Below are positions 16,588 through 25,466 of a DNA stretch of 64,000 nt, one piece after another (position 1 is the stretch's first letter; each line of letters starts with the position of its first letter). The notes under the pieces are model-generated. The model ran no database searches, had not been told where the DNA came from, and was given only the letters and a program-made list of their open reading frames with translations. This stretch comes from VFZN01 sp963709325. Lineage in GTDB: Bacteria; Acidobacteriota; Vicinamibacteria; Vicinamibacterales; UBA2999. Location of the stretch: assembly GCA_963709325.1 (NCBI GenBank), contig CAVPVV010000003.1, forward strand, positions 124,001 through 188,000, given 5' to 3'. The position numbers were made by a program, and so were the translations under genes.

Positions 16588-18006
16588 GTGGGCGTCCGGC
16601 TCGCGCTCCTTGTCGCACTCATGTCCCTCGCATCGAGTGGACTGGACGAGGCACAACTCGGCGAGCCGGCAATCGGTCTGGCACGCGTCGGACTCCACGT
16701 CCAGACGAGCGGCGCGCGGCTCGATCTCGCCATCGATGGTGCCACCCTCGCTGCGACGACGTTCAACGTTCTCAACGCCGGGCCGCCGCTGATGCGCGTG
16801 ATCCCCGATGGCGACACGCTGCACCTCACCGGAAACACCGCACGAGTACCAGCGGACCTGCGCATCGAGACGGTGCTCGCCGGCGTCGGCCCCTCGGGGC
16901 ATGTGGGCTGGACGATATCCCCAGATGCCGAAGCAACAGTGACGATCGAGGTCTACAACGACAGCCGCGGATCGACGCTCGTCGATCGTTTTGCGATCGA
17001 TCAACCGACGCGGCGCGAGACGGCCTCGGACCGGCTGCGCGCTTCCTCTCCCTTGCGCGTCGGCACGACCGGGTCACATCTCCAACTCGCGTTCTTCTAT
17101 CCGTGGTACGACCGAGACACATGGAGTAATCCCCAACTGCTTGATACGCCGCTCGGCCGCTACTCGACCGATGACCTCGACGACATGGTCCGCGTGCTCG
17201 GCGAGGTTAAAGCAGCCGGCCTCGACGCCGTGGCGGTGTCGTGGCAGGGGCTCGCCTTCGACGGCGGCTGGAATCACCGCCGGATGATGGTGCTGCTCGA
17301 AGCGGCCCGCCGCGCCGGCCTCCGTGCCTGCGTGCTCCTCGAGACCACGGTCGCGAACCCGGAGCACGAGCAGAACGGAATCGCGCCCGATCCCGATACA
17401 GTGCTGCAGTGGCTGCAGGACGTCGTCGACGCGTATGCCGACCATCCTGCTTATCTGCGCGTTGACGAGCGCCCGGTGGTCTTCGCCTATGCGGCGCAGC
17501 GGCTCACCGAGCCGCGCTGGCGCGACGTCCTCGGCCGGCTGCGCGCCGGCGGCCGCGAGGTGCTCCTCATTGGTGAGGGCAGCAACACCACGCGGCTCGG
17601 CGCCTTCCAGGGTCTTTTCTACTACGCGTCAAATCAGTTCGCCGGCGAGGCGATCCGCGACTTCGATCGTCGCGAGAGCCTCGGCGCCCGCACCTATCAC
17701 CTGCTGCCGGGAGACGATGGCGGACGACGGATCTGGGTGGCCACGGTCAGCCCGGGCTACGACGACACTCGACTCACCGACGGCCGCGTGCCCCGCATCA
17801 CCGATCGCGACGACGGCCGCTATTACGACACGCAGTGGCAAGCCGCGTTCGAGATGGGCGCCGACTGGATCGCCGTCACCAGCTGGAACGAATGGTGGGA
17901 GAACACCGCCATCGAGCCCAGCCAGCGCGATGGCGACAAGTACCTCCGGCAGACACTGGCCTGGACCTCGCGCTTCAGGCGCGCTCACTCGCTCGTCCCG
18001 CGATGA
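16588..18006 (+). CDS. Secreted GH99-like glycoside hydrolase
   Basis: The 472-residue protein has a signal peptide (about 1-22), a beta-rich N-terminal region to about residue 160, and a TIM-barrel-like catalytic part. Its landmarks FFYPWYDRDTW, GLDAVAVSWQG and the C-terminal VTSWNEWWENTAIEPS match GH99 endo-alpha-mannosidase and related GH71/WbsX-type proteins. In GH99 the WNEW...E.T.IEP region supplies catalytic acidic residues. The exact glycan is unknown. The GTG start at 16588 is 106 bases from the divergent acyltransferase start, so the two may share a control region. Confidence 0.75.
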   Translation: MGVRLALLVALMSLASSGLDEAQLGEPAIGLARVGLHVQTSGARLDLAIDGATLAATTFNVLNAGPPLMRVIPDGDTLHLTGNTARVPADLRIETVLAGVGPSGHVGWTISPDAEATVTIEVYNDSRGSTLVDRFAIDQPTRRETASDRLRASSPLRVGTTGSHLQLAFFYPWYDRDTWSNPQLLDTPLGRYSTDDLDDMVRVLGEVKAAGLDAVAVSWQGLAFDGGWNHRRMMVLLEAARRAGLRACVLLETTVANPEHEQNGIAPDPDTVLQWLQDVVDAYADHPAYLRVDERPVVFAYAAQRLTEPRWRDVLGRLRAGGREVLLIGEGSNTTRLGAFQGLFYYASNQFAGEAIRDFDRRESLGARTYHLLPGDDGGRRIWVATVSPGYDDTRLTDGRVPRITDRDDGRYYDTQWQAAFEMGADWIAVTSWNEWWENTAIEPSQRDGDKYLRQTLAWTSRFRRAHSLVPR

Positions 18007-18012
18007 CCCGCG

Positions 18013-19161
18013 CTATCGCGCGAATGAGATCGTCCACTCGGATCGGCCGCTCATGAACAACCGTGCGGTTGCGCCGGACAGTTTGTCGGTCCCGTCGGTC
18101 ACGAGGCCGAGCACCTGCGGATACCAGCGGCCGCCGCCGAGGATCTTCTCCGGCATCGACCAGAGCGACGGATCGTCGACCCGCGGAGCAAACGACACGT
18201 AAATGCCCTCTTCGGTATAGTCCTCGTCCTTCGCGCGGTTGAGCAGCATCACATATTGCTGCAGGTACTCGTTCCAGTGCACCGATGGCCCCCAGAAAGC
18301 ATCGACCTGGTTGTCGCCGTCGTGCCACGCATGCACCGTCGGAACCAGCGGTGTGCCTTCGGGATAGTCGATCCACACCCGCTGAGCGGTGCCGTCGGGG
18401 CTGGTGATCGGGGTTCGCGACAGGCGGCCGTGCAGCCAGGCGCCGTCGTTCCACACCGTCACGCGCCCGACCGGATGGTCGCGCGCCGCCCACAGCAGCC
18501 GGCCCACGGCGACCCCTTGCGCCTCCTGATTTTTCTGATACTGGCTGAAGAATATGTAGAGTTCGGTCTTGCTCGGATCAAGCATCACGCTCAGATCGCC
18601 GACGCCGCCGATGACGTAGCGGTTCGTCGAATCGCAGGCCACGGTTGACGGATCGGCCGAGAGGATGATGCCGAGGTCGTCCCATGTGCTGCCGTGATCC
18701 AACGAGCGAGCCGCGCCAATCATCGGGACGAAGCGATCGGGACGGCCGCAGACGATCGCGGGCTCCTCGCGGTGGTAGTAGCCGTACCACGTCCCGCCAT
18801 CGTCTGCGACGACTGCCTCCATCCAGGTGCCGTACGGCGGCGGCGACGAGAATTCGGACGCGGCAGGAGCGCTGAGCGACGTCAACGAACGGCCCGACGC
18901 GATCTGTGGCTGGCCGGCGAACGAGGTCATCACGAACAACGTCTGCTGCCCGTCGACGAGGTCCCAGACGGCGGGGCTGTTCGAGTCGACTTCGCCTGGC
19001 AGGACGATGGGCAGGGACGGCGTGAGCGTCACGCGAGGCGTGGCGGACGGCGCTGCGGACGCGTGGCTGACGATGCGGTCAGCGAGAGGACTGGACGCGA
19101 CGAAGACACTGGCAACGACGAGTGCAGCGATTCGGGGGGACACGACGCGCTCCTTCTGCAT
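18013..19161 (-). CDS. Secreted five-bladed-propeller protein (GH43/GH32-like fold)
   Basis: The 382-residue protein has an N-terminal signal (about 1-36). Its repeated W/G motifs and the early VDSNSPAVWD phrase resemble the first-blade Asp of glycosidase five-bladed propellers. DHGSTWDDLG and GGRWYPQVLG could be Asp-box-like turns. No full catalytic triad can be assigned by eye, so enzyme activity is not certain. It ends seven bases from the convergent GH99-like gene, and the pair probably acts on the same polymer. Confidence 0.55.
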   Translation of the reverse strand: MQKERVVSPRIAALVVASVFVASSPLADRIVSHASAAPSATPRVTLTPSLPIVLPGEVDSNSPAVWDLVDGQQTLFVMTSFAGQPQIASGRSLTSLSAPAASEFSSPPPYGTWMEAVVADDGGTWYGYYHREEPAIVCGRPDRFVPMIGAARSLDHGSTWDDLGIILSADPSTVACDSTNRYVIGGVGDLSVMLDPSKTELYIFFSQYQKNQEAQGVAVGRLLWAARDHPVGRVTVWNDGAWLHGRLSRTPITSPDGTAQRVWIDYPEGTPLVPTVHAWHDGDNQVDAFWGPSVHWNEYLQQYVMLLNRAKDEDYTEEGIYVSFAPRVDDPSLWSMPEKILGGGRWYPQVLGLVTDGTDKLSGATARLFMSGRSEWTISFAR

Positions 19162-19460
19162 CGAGTGTGCGCACGCGCGGCGGCAAATGCAATGCGGTCA
19201 CCGAAATGTCATAGGCGCGGCGCTCGGCGGGCGCGACGATGGAGCGCGCTCACGCGGCGCTCGTGGTGGGCGGGATGAGCGCCGGGGCGCGCTCAGCTCG
19301 AGCGTTGCCGTCGGCGGCTGCCTGATGCTATAGTTTGGGTTTGCCAGTCGCGTCGTGGTGTCAGCCATGCGCGACCGCGAGCGGTCAGCCCCCGACACTA
19401 CGGCGCGAGCGAAGGAGCCTCCTGAGCGAGCGACGCGAGTCGAAGGGCCAGCACCCGAGT

Positions 19461-19536
19461 GGGCCCGTAGCTCAACTGGCAGAGCAGCAGACTCTTAATC
19501 TGTTGGTTGAAGGTTCGATTCCTTCCGGGCTCACCA
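19461..19536 (+). tRNA. tRNA-Lys (anticodon CTT)
   Basis: A complete cloverleaf: acceptor GGGCCCG pairs with CGGGCTC (one G-T pair), D-stem GCTC/GAGC, anticodon loop CTCTTAA with anticodon CTT, T-loop TTCGATT, discriminator A and an encoded CCA. It reads lysine AAG codons. Its 3' end lies 30 bases from an integrase C-terminal fragment, the usual arrangement when a tRNA gene is an integration site. Confidence 0.97.
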
Positions 19537-19566
19537 CTAACCCCAACAAACTAAATCACTTCTCGT

Positions 19567-19790
19567 TCAGCGTTGCGCCGTCTCCACAACGTCTCCACGC
19601 GGGAGTGACAATCCGCGTCCATCCAGCAAGGCGATCGCATCGGTCAGTACGCTCGGCGCGAGATGCACATATCGCATCGTCGTCGAGATGTCGCGGTGTC
19701 CTGCCAACTCCTTCACCGCTGTCACGAGTGCCCCGCGCATGATCAGATGCGAGCAGAACGTGTGCCGCAGCCATGTGCGGCCCGCTATGC
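19567..19790 (-). pseudogene. Tyrosine recombinase (integrase) C-terminal remnant
   Basis: The frame reads RTWLRHTFCSHLIMRG, then VKELAGHRDISTTMRYVHLAPS, which contains the catalytic H-x-x-R, the His of the GHR/K motif and the nucleophile Tyr of phage-type integrases. Nothing before LRHTF is integrase-like. Instead the same DNA enters a terminase fragment in another frame near 19775-19790. So only the last 65-70 residues of the integrase survive, fused out of frame. Its 3' end faces the tRNA-Lys 3' end. Confidence 0.8.
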
Positions 19791-20303
19791 CGCAGGTTGC
19801 CGAAGGCGAAGATGAACGGCTCGCCATCCGTGAGGCCGCCCTCCGCCACCTCCCAAATCCTCGGAGGGATGGCGGAGGCTTCATCGAAGACATACCAGGA
19901 CGAGGAACCGGCGGCGTGCTGGCCGGCGAAGGCTTCGCTGTTCTCCTCCTTCGAGCTTTGCGGCGCGCAGAACCAGGACTCGCGGTGATCCCGGTGATAC
20001 ATCCGGGCCGTGGTGACGTTGAACCAGTCCGCGTTCAGGAGCAGCTTCGACCACGTCTGAATGCTCGCCCAGGTCTTCGTATCCAGCTGGGTGAAGGTGT
20101 TCGCGGTGACCGTGCCTCGGCAGAACGGGCGCGTAGACATCAGCCAATCGACGAGCCACGCCACGATGACCGATTTGCCGACGCCGTGGCCGCTCGACAC
20201 CGTGCGCCGTACGGCCGGCTGGGTCATGGATGTGCTCCGCGACGAGGTCCTCGACTGCGGAGGGCAGGTTCGTCGCGGTCTTCACTGACGCCTTATTCGT
20301 CAT
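19776..20303 (-). pseudogene. Phage terminase large-subunit remnant
   Basis: From the ATG at 20303 the protein reads MTNKASVKTATNLPSAVEDL, then shifts frame near 20215 into RRTVSSGHGVGKSVIVAWL (Walker A), TANTFTQLDTKTWASI, and WYVFDEASAIPPRIWEVAEG (Walker B/DEAS), ending with FAFGNLRHSG. These are ATPase-domain features of phage terminases. The nuclease domain is missing because the gene runs directly into the integrase C-terminus. One internal frameshift plus truncation marks it as non-functional. Confidence 0.8.
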
Positions 20304-20354
20304 CAGCGTTCGCTGCGCCCCGCCAGCTTGCCAGCACATATGAACCCATAGCAC

Positions 20355-20492
20355 TCAGACATTGAAGTACAGGTGCAACGTGACGCCGATGATCAACGCG
20401 ACGACCGAGCAATACAGGATCAGCTTTGGGTAGAACGCTGCCCACAAGCGAACCTTCGCAACCTCTTCCGGCCCGGCCTGGTATTTGCAGCT
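20355..20492 (-). pseudogene. Small membrane-protein fragment, possibly phage-derived
   Basis: An open frame of 45 residues follows a TAG and has no start codon. It reads KYQAGPEEVAKVRLWAAFYP, then one hydrophobic segment (LILYCSVVALIIGVTLHLYF). A polar stretch followed by one membrane helix would suit a holin-like or small accessory protein of the decayed element next door. No family can be named. Confidence 0.35.
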
Positions 20493-20544
20493 CTAGAAGA
20501 CAACCCCCAACTCGAGCAAACCACCCTGTACGAGGAGAACCGAC

Positions 20545-21006
20545 ATGAAGCATTACCTCATTCCCGCGACTCTGGCCGGGGCGCTCGCGCTCACGGTTTC
20601 GGTGGCGGGCCAGACTCCGCCGCCCGCCTCCCCATCCCAGCCGGCCGCGACCGCGGCTGGGCCTGTGACGGTCGAGGGCTGCCTGATGCGTGAGAGCGAC
20701 GTGCCGGGGAGGAAAGCCAATGTCGCCGAGAAGGTCGGTATCGGCGAAGACTTCATTCTGACCAGCACCAAGATGGTGAAGGGGATGTCCGCTCCGTCCG
20801 GTGGCGCGGTCGGAACCAGCGGGACGACCGGCGCGATGTACGACGTCAACGGCATCGACAACGACACCTTGATGAAGCACATCAATCGACGCGTGCAGGT
20901 GGACGGAACCTTTGAGAAACTCGAGAACGCGACCAAACCCGGCGCGTTGGTCGAGATTAAGGCAACCGGCATCCGGCCGGTGGAAGGCGAGTGTGCGCCA
21001 AAGTAG
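20545..21006 (+). CDS. Exported protein of unknown function
   Basis: The 153-residue protein has a signal peptide (MKHYLIPATLAGALALTVSVAG, cleaved near residue 22) and a Pro/Ala-rich linker. A small globular part follows, with VTVEGCLMRESD, a central Gly/Ser loop and the ending KATGIRPVEGECAPK. The two cysteines (in EGCL and GECA) could form a disulfide. An AGGAGAA ribosome site precedes the ATG. I believe VTVEGCL proteins recur in Acidobacteriota, but I know no function. It lies within the remnant of an integrated element yet looks intact. Confidence 0.7.
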   Translation: MKHYLIPATLAGALALTVSVAGQTPPPASPSQPAATAAGPVTVEGCLMRESDVPGRKANVAEKVGIGEDFILTSTKMVKGMSAPSGGAVGTSGTTGAMYDVNGIDNDTLMKHINRRVQVDGTFEKLENATKPGALVEIKATGIRPVEGECAPK

Positions 21007-21028
21007 TCGAGCTTGAAGGGCGCGGGCT

Positions 21029-21327
21029 TCACCCGCGTCCGTCGATCCTCAACGCTTCAGCACGGCTTTCGGCGCGGAACAGCTCGTCCGCCGACTGCAG
21101 CGTGATGTTCTTCAGCCGCTCCCGATAGTTCGCGGGCAGGGGTGCCAGGAAGTGGCGGACCATTGCCCGCCACTTCGGGGGAGTTGTGTCCGCCGAGGAT
21201 CGAATCGAGCCAGCGATTGGGGAAGAAGATATCCCCCGTCTTCGGATCTCCCACAGCATCTCGAGACTCGGCGTCACGTAGCCGGTGGACGCCCTGGCCT
21301 GGAGCGGGCGGTGCACGTAGTTGAGGC
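21029..21327 (-). pseudogene. C-terminal remnant of an M1-type aminopeptidase
   Basis: One frame gives LNYVHRPLQARASTGYVTPS and later VRHFLAPLPANYRERLKNI, then LQSADELFRA. A second frame bridges the gap with KTGDIFFPNRWLDSILGGHN. Joined, the order matches the C-terminal helical region of bacterial M1-family aminopeptidases as I remember it. Two compensating frameshifts and the absence of the catalytic HExxH domain upstream mark it as debris. Confidence 0.5.
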
Positions 21328-21834
21328 CCTGTGCTCGTCGGGCAGGTCGAGTTCGTGGAGTGGGCGGCCGACTCATCTCCGGCAATCACGTACAGCTCGA
21401 CCTCGGAGGCGGCACCATGCGTCGCAGCGCGCCCGATCGAGCTTGTTCATGAGCTGCCCCGAGGGCTGGTCGAGAAGCTGGAGATCAGCACCCTAAACAC
21501 TGCGCGACCCACACGGCACGAGTTGCGGTATGGAGTGGCACGTCGGTAAAGAATCCCCGGGCTCGCCAGATCGTCAGCGTTTACGCGCGTGATCGCGGCG
21601 CTGTCCCTATTCTGTCGCCGCACCGCGCCGGCGTAGTGGCCGTGCGCGGGATGTCAGGGTGTTCCACACATTTCGGCGACGCGACGTGTGCCGCCGTGCC
21701 GAAGTTGTCTGGGTTCCCGGAGCGAACCGGCCGTGTGGGTTCCTATCGCTCACGCGGATGCACGCCACCCCGCGCCAGCAGGTCGCCGCAGCACGAACGG
21801 TTGACGTTGCGCGCATCCAGCCCGCTCCGATATC
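21328..21834. other. No recognisable gene
   Basis: About 500 bases between the aminopeptidase remnant and a zinc-ribbon gene. Several short open frames exist on both strands but none has a convincing composition, ribosome site or family motif. It is probably decayed DNA of the integrated element. Confidence 0.4.
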
Positions 21835-22338
21835 GTGAAGACGCGTCTGGCCGACGTGCGCGACCTCGTCCGTGACGCGATCGAGCAACGAGACGTCGCC
21901 GCGATGGAGTGTGGGTGTGACCTGTATCGCGAGTTTCTTGACAAGCGGAGGGCGCTGGTGACGGGCGAGCCCGTCCCGGACCGACCCGGCACCGTTCACC
22001 TCCGCGAACCGACCTTGCTTGGGCCGTGGACGTATTTCTCGCTGTGCCCAAGCTGCCGTCGTACCGGCACACCGGAGTCATGGAGCAAGACAGGGCCGCA
22101 GATCCGCATCGAATACTCCTGCCAAAGCTGTGAACGCTCTTGGGAGGTAACAGGCACCGAACCCGTGATGCGGGGCATTCGCGTGCCCGCTCACGCGAAT
22201 GCCCTCCGGGCAAAATTGAACGCCGGCGCGCCAACCCCCAAAAGGCCGTTGGACTGGTTCGCCGTCGGGGGAGCCATCGTCACCGGCATCGTGCTGGGCG
22301 GAGGCGTGCTGGGACAGCTACTTCCGATGCTGTGGTAG
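21835..22338 (+). CDS. Zinc-ribbon protein with C-terminal membrane helix
   Basis: The 167-residue protein starts at GTG 21835. It has a helical N-terminus (RDLVRDAIEQRDVAAMECG), a four-cysteine ribbon (CPSC about residue 72, CQSC about residue 96) and a C-terminal hydrophobic anchor (WFAVGGAIVTGIVLGGGVLG). The fold should bind zinc on the cytoplasmic side. No family could be named. It lies inside the remnant island and may be cargo or an orphan gene. Confidence 0.55.
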   Translation: MKTRLADVRDLVRDAIEQRDVAAMECGCDLYREFLDKRRALVTGEPVPDRPGTVHLREPTLLGPWTYFSLCPSCRRTGTPESWSKTGPQIRIEYSCQSCERSWEVTGTEPVMRGIRVPAHANALRAKLNAGAPTPKRPLDWFAVGGAIVTGIVLGGGVLGQLLPMLW

Positions 22339-22559
22339 GGGCGCTGGCGGTGCCGATCGCCTCGACGCTGCGCCGGCCAAGCCGTCGAACCCATGTTGCT
22401 CCTCCGGACGGACACCAGCTCGGACGCAGCTTGGCCCAGAACACGAGCTCTTGAACCGCGACACTTGGGATGACCTCGACGTGAACACGCGCGAGCCCGA
22501 CGAAATGCTGCGTGAGCGTGAGGTGACTTTGAAGAAGCTGACACTGCGCTGACGAGATA

Positions 22560-22810
22560 AATCATGACCGCTCCAGACCTGCGATCCAGCACGTCGCGCG
22601 CCGCGCGAGAGGCGGCCCCAGGGGAAGGACTGCCGCTGGTCCATCAGGTGCGCCATCGTGTCAATGGCGGAGGATTGCAGCGTAAGAGCCGCTCCTGCGT
22701 CTTCTCGCGCACACGAAGGCCGTCAGCAAGCGATCCGTCAGTGGCATGTGTCGGGTCCGCCCACCCTTGGTCGTCGTGACTACACGCTTGAAGGTCAGCG
22801 GGGGTGTCAT
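22560..22810 (-). pseudogene. Second integrase fragment (central region)
   Basis: The frame from 22810 reads MTPPLTFKRVVTTTKGGRTR, then HMPLTDRLLTAF. This matches the beta-hairpin/TKGGR-R-VPL segment with the catalytic Lys that precedes LRHTF in tyrosine recombinases. It then breaks, and another frame continues with RLSRGARRAG. This piece would lie just upstream of the C-terminal fragment at 19567 in an intact gene, but 2.7 kb of other DNA now separates them. A plus-strand frame ending at 22552 (DTWDDLDVNTREPDEM) may be further debris. Confidence 0.6.
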
Positions 22811-23763
22811 GGCAATTCCCCTTTTAGGATCTTGGCCAGCTTGAACGAATCGATATTGCCGCCCGAGACAACGCACACGATCTTCCCGGCGCCGGCTTGG
22901 CCGGAGAGCGCCGCCGCCACTGGGGTCGCCCCCGCCCCTTCCGCTACGACTCGATTGCGTTCGACGAGGAGTTTGATCGCGGCGGCAATCTCAGCCAATG
23001 CCACGGCCAACGACCCGTCGAGCAAGCGGCTGACCAACGGCCACATATCGGGCAGAAGACCGCCGCTGCCGATTCCATCGACGAACGTTGCCGTGTAGCT
23101 CACTGTTTGAGGCGCCCCGGCTGCCAGCGAAGGCGCCAGCGGCGCAGCCGTCTCGACTTCGCACGCGTATAGCTTTGTATCCGGCTTGATGGCGCGGATC
23201 GCCGAGGCGATGCCCGCACTGAGTCCGCCGCCGCCAAACGGGATGACAACGGTGTCCACCTCCGGCAGGTCTTCCAGTATCTCCAGCCCGATGGTGCCGT
23301 TACCGGCCATCACGGCGGGGTCGCTCACGGGATGGACGAAGAATCCGTTCATCCCTTCGAAGGCGCGCGTGACAATGATCTGCCACCATGTGTCGAACGG
23401 CACCTTGACTATCTGGCCGCCGAGGCGGGTGATCGCAGCAAGCTTGGCATCAGGCGCATGGTCCGGCACGACCGCCGTGCAGGGCAGGCCCATCTGCCGG
23501 GCGTGCCAGGCCACGCCCTGAGCCATATTGCCGGCGCTGGCCGTCCACACGCCGTCCGCCAACTGCTCCGTCGACGCCGACGAGATGGCATTGCCTGCGC
23601 CACGCAGCTTGAACGATCCAATCGGCTGCAGGTTTTCCAATTTGAGGTAGATCTCCGCAGGCGCATCGTCCACGTTCAAACGAATGAGCGGGGTCCGGAT
23701 CACCGCGCCGGCGATGCGTCCTCGCGCCGCCCGAATCGTTTCCAAGGGGATGGCTTGATTCAT
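22807..23763 (-). CDS. PLP-dependent threonine/serine dehydratase family protein
   Basis: The 318-residue protein starts at ATG 23763. It has TPLIRLN, the Schiff-base lysine in GSFKLRGAGNA, SAGNMAQG, the tetraglycine phosphate loop FGGGGLSAG and the C-terminal VVSGGNID. This matches the short threonine ammonia-lyase / serine racemase class without a regulatory ACT domain. It would deaminate L-threonine or L-serine to the 2-oxo acid. The stop overlaps the integrase fragment's ATG, so the integrated-element DNA ends at this gene. The aldo/keto reductase gene lies 22 bases upstream. Confidence 0.88.
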   Translation of the reverse strand: MNQAIPLETIRAARGRIAGAVIRTPLIRLNVDDAPAEIYLKLENLQPIGSFKLRGAGNAISSASTEQLADGVWTASAGNMAQGVAWHARQMGLPCTAVVPDHAPDAKLAAITRLGGQIVKVPFDTWWQIIVTRAFEGMNGFFVHPVSDPAVMAGNGTIGLEILEDLPEVDTVVIPFGGGGLSAGIASAIRAIKPDTKLYACEVETAAPLAPSLAAGAPQTVSYTATFVDGIGSGGLLPDMWPLVSRLLDGSLAVALAEIAAAIKLLVERNRVVAEGAGATPVAAALSGQAGAGKIVCVVSGGNIDSFKLAKILKGELP

Positions 23764-23785
23764 CCCGGTTGCCTCGCAGGGAGTG

Positions 23786-24769
23786 TCAAACCGCGGGAAA
23801 GAGCGTCGCAAGGCCGACCCGTTCGCCGTCCGACAAGTCGAGCGTCATTGCCGTCAGGGCGTCGTCAAGATGCGGTCGACGGCGTGGTCCGATGACGATG
23901 CCGTTCACGCGCGGGTGGCCAAGCACCCAAGCCAGGGCGAGCGAGCTCATCTCGACACCGCGGGCGCGCGCCTCCTCCGTGAGCCGGCCGAGCCCCTGGA
24001 AGATCTCGTCGCGCTCCAGGTGCCGGTACGGCTCTGGCCGCAGCGTCATCCGCGATCCGTCCGGATGAGCGCGGCCCGCACGGTACTTGCCCGTGAGCCA
24101 TCCGCCCGCGAGAGGGCTGAACGCCATGAACCCGACACCGGTGTCGGCGCACAAGGGAAACAGCTCGCGCTCGGGGGAGCGGTCGAGCAGGCTGAAGGAG
24201 TTCTGAACCCATTCGAATCGCGTCAGGCGGCGCATGTCACTGATCCACAGTCCACGCGCGAGCCGCCACGCTTCGATGTTGCTGGCTCCGACGTACAGCA
24301 CCTTGCCCATGCGAACCAGGTCGTCGAACGCGGCGAGCGTCTCTTCGAGCGGCGTGTCGGGATCGGGCTCATGAATGAGGTACAGATCCAGCCGATCGGT
24401 CCCCAGCCGCGTCAGGCTTTCGTCGACCTGCTGGAGGATGTGCCGTCGTGACAGGCCGCGGTCGTTGGGCCCGGGACCAACGGGGTTGAACACTTTTGAG
24501 CTGAGCAGCAGCTGCTGGCGCACCGCCGGCCCCTTCGCGCGCAGCCATCGTCCGACGAACGCTTCGCTGCGGCCGCCGCCATACGCGTTGGCGGTGTCGA
24601 AGACGTTGATGCCGGCGTCGAACGCGCGATCCATCAGTTCGATCGCCTGTTCTTCGTTCTCACCCATGCCGAAGAACGCCGGCGCCGAGCCGATGCCGCC
24701 GAAGTTACCGCAGCCGAGAGCCAGGCGTGAGATCTTGAGGCCGGTCGTTCCCAGCCGTCGATACTCCAT
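23786..24769 (-). CDS. Aldo/keto reductase
   Basis: The 327-residue protein opens with MEYRRLGTTGLKISRLALG and has the AKR tetrad: Asp in FDTANAYGGGRSE, Tyr in the same segment, Lys in LLLSSKVF, and His in YLIHEPDPDTP. The C-terminal GPRRRPHLDDAL region binds NADPH. It resembles the YdhF/AKR11-12 soluble reductases. An in-frame upstream extension would cross the divergent cupin gene and is rejected. It is probably co-transcribed with the dehydratase gene. Confidence 0.88.
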   Translation of the reverse strand: MEYRRLGTTGLKISRLALGCGNFGGIGSAPAFFGMGENEEQAIELMDRAFDAGINVFDTANAYGGGRSEAFVGRWLRAKGPAVRQQLLLSSKVFNPVGPGPNDRGLSRRHILQQVDESLTRLGTDRLDLYLIHEPDPDTPLEETLAAFDDLVRMGKVLYVGASNIEAWRLARGLWISDMRRLTRFEWVQNSFSLLDRSPERELFPLCADTGVGFMAFSPLAGGWLTGKYRAGRAHPDGSRMTLRPEPYRHLERDEIFQGLGRLTEEARARGVEMSSLALAWVLGHPRVNGIVIGPRRRPHLDDALTAMTLDLSDGERVGLATLFPAV

Positions 24770-24821
24770 GCGGGCAGAGCTTACCCGATGTAGCATGGCG
24801 CGGCTGCATCGGAGGTGGACC

Positions 24822-25466
24822 ATGCGACGCTCCTTGACCGCCGCGGCGTCGGTAGCGACATCAACCCTGATTCTTGCGGCCCTCACGCAAGCGCCGACGG
24901 GAGCAGTGCGTGGCGGCCGCGATCGAGCGGCGGTCGTGCTCGACAACATGCGCGTCCGGGCGTATCGAACCGCTGGATCGCTGATCGGCGTCGAACAGGG
25001 TCCCGGCGTCGTCGTGTCGATCGCGGATGGACCGGGTCGCAGAATGGGAACGGCCGTGTGGATGGATGACGTGGCAAGCCCACCGCAACCCGGTGACGAT
25101 CGTGGGCTGACGGTCATCATCCAGCCGCGCCGGGTGCCGCGTTTGTCGCCCGACCCGGTGCAAGGATCCAAGCCGGGGGACGCGCCATTCACCGGCATGA
25201 GCTTCGACGCGCTCTTTGAGAATGACCAGGTCTCGGTCCTGCGCGCGCGCATGGAAGTTGGCGCGCGGGAGGGGTATCACACGCACCGCTCCGACACGCT
25301 CGTCGTCCACTTGTCCGGCGGGGAGATCGAAGACACCGCGGATGGCCAGGCGAAGGTGAATCGGTGGGTGCCCGGCGATGTGGAGTTCGAGGCGCGAGGG
25401 TCGAGCCATTCGGCGCGCAACATCGGCAAGGCCGTGGACGTGGTGCTGGTTGCTCTCAAGCCGTGA
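24822..25466 (+). CDS. Exported cupin-like protein
   Basis: The 214-residue protein has a GGAGG ribosome site at 24811-24815, then MRRSLTAAASVATSTLIL as signal peptide. A double-stranded-beta-helix core follows with REGYHTHRSDTLVVHLSGG, the H-x-H metal motif of cupins, and a later GSSHSARN His. An earlier beta-rich segment may be a second, degenerate cupin. No substrate can be assigned. It overlaps the permease gene by GTGA, so the two are translated together. Confidence 0.7.
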   Translation: MRRSLTAAASVATSTLILAALTQAPTGAVRGGRDRAAVVLDNMRVRAYRTAGSLIGVEQGPGVVVSIADGPGRRMGTAVWMDDVASPPQPGDDRGLTVIIQPRRVPRLSPDPVQGSKPGDAPFTGMSFDALFENDQVSVLRARMEVGAREGYHTHRSDTLVVHLSGGEIEDTADGQAKVNRWVPGDVEFEARGSSHSARNIGKAVDVVLVALKP

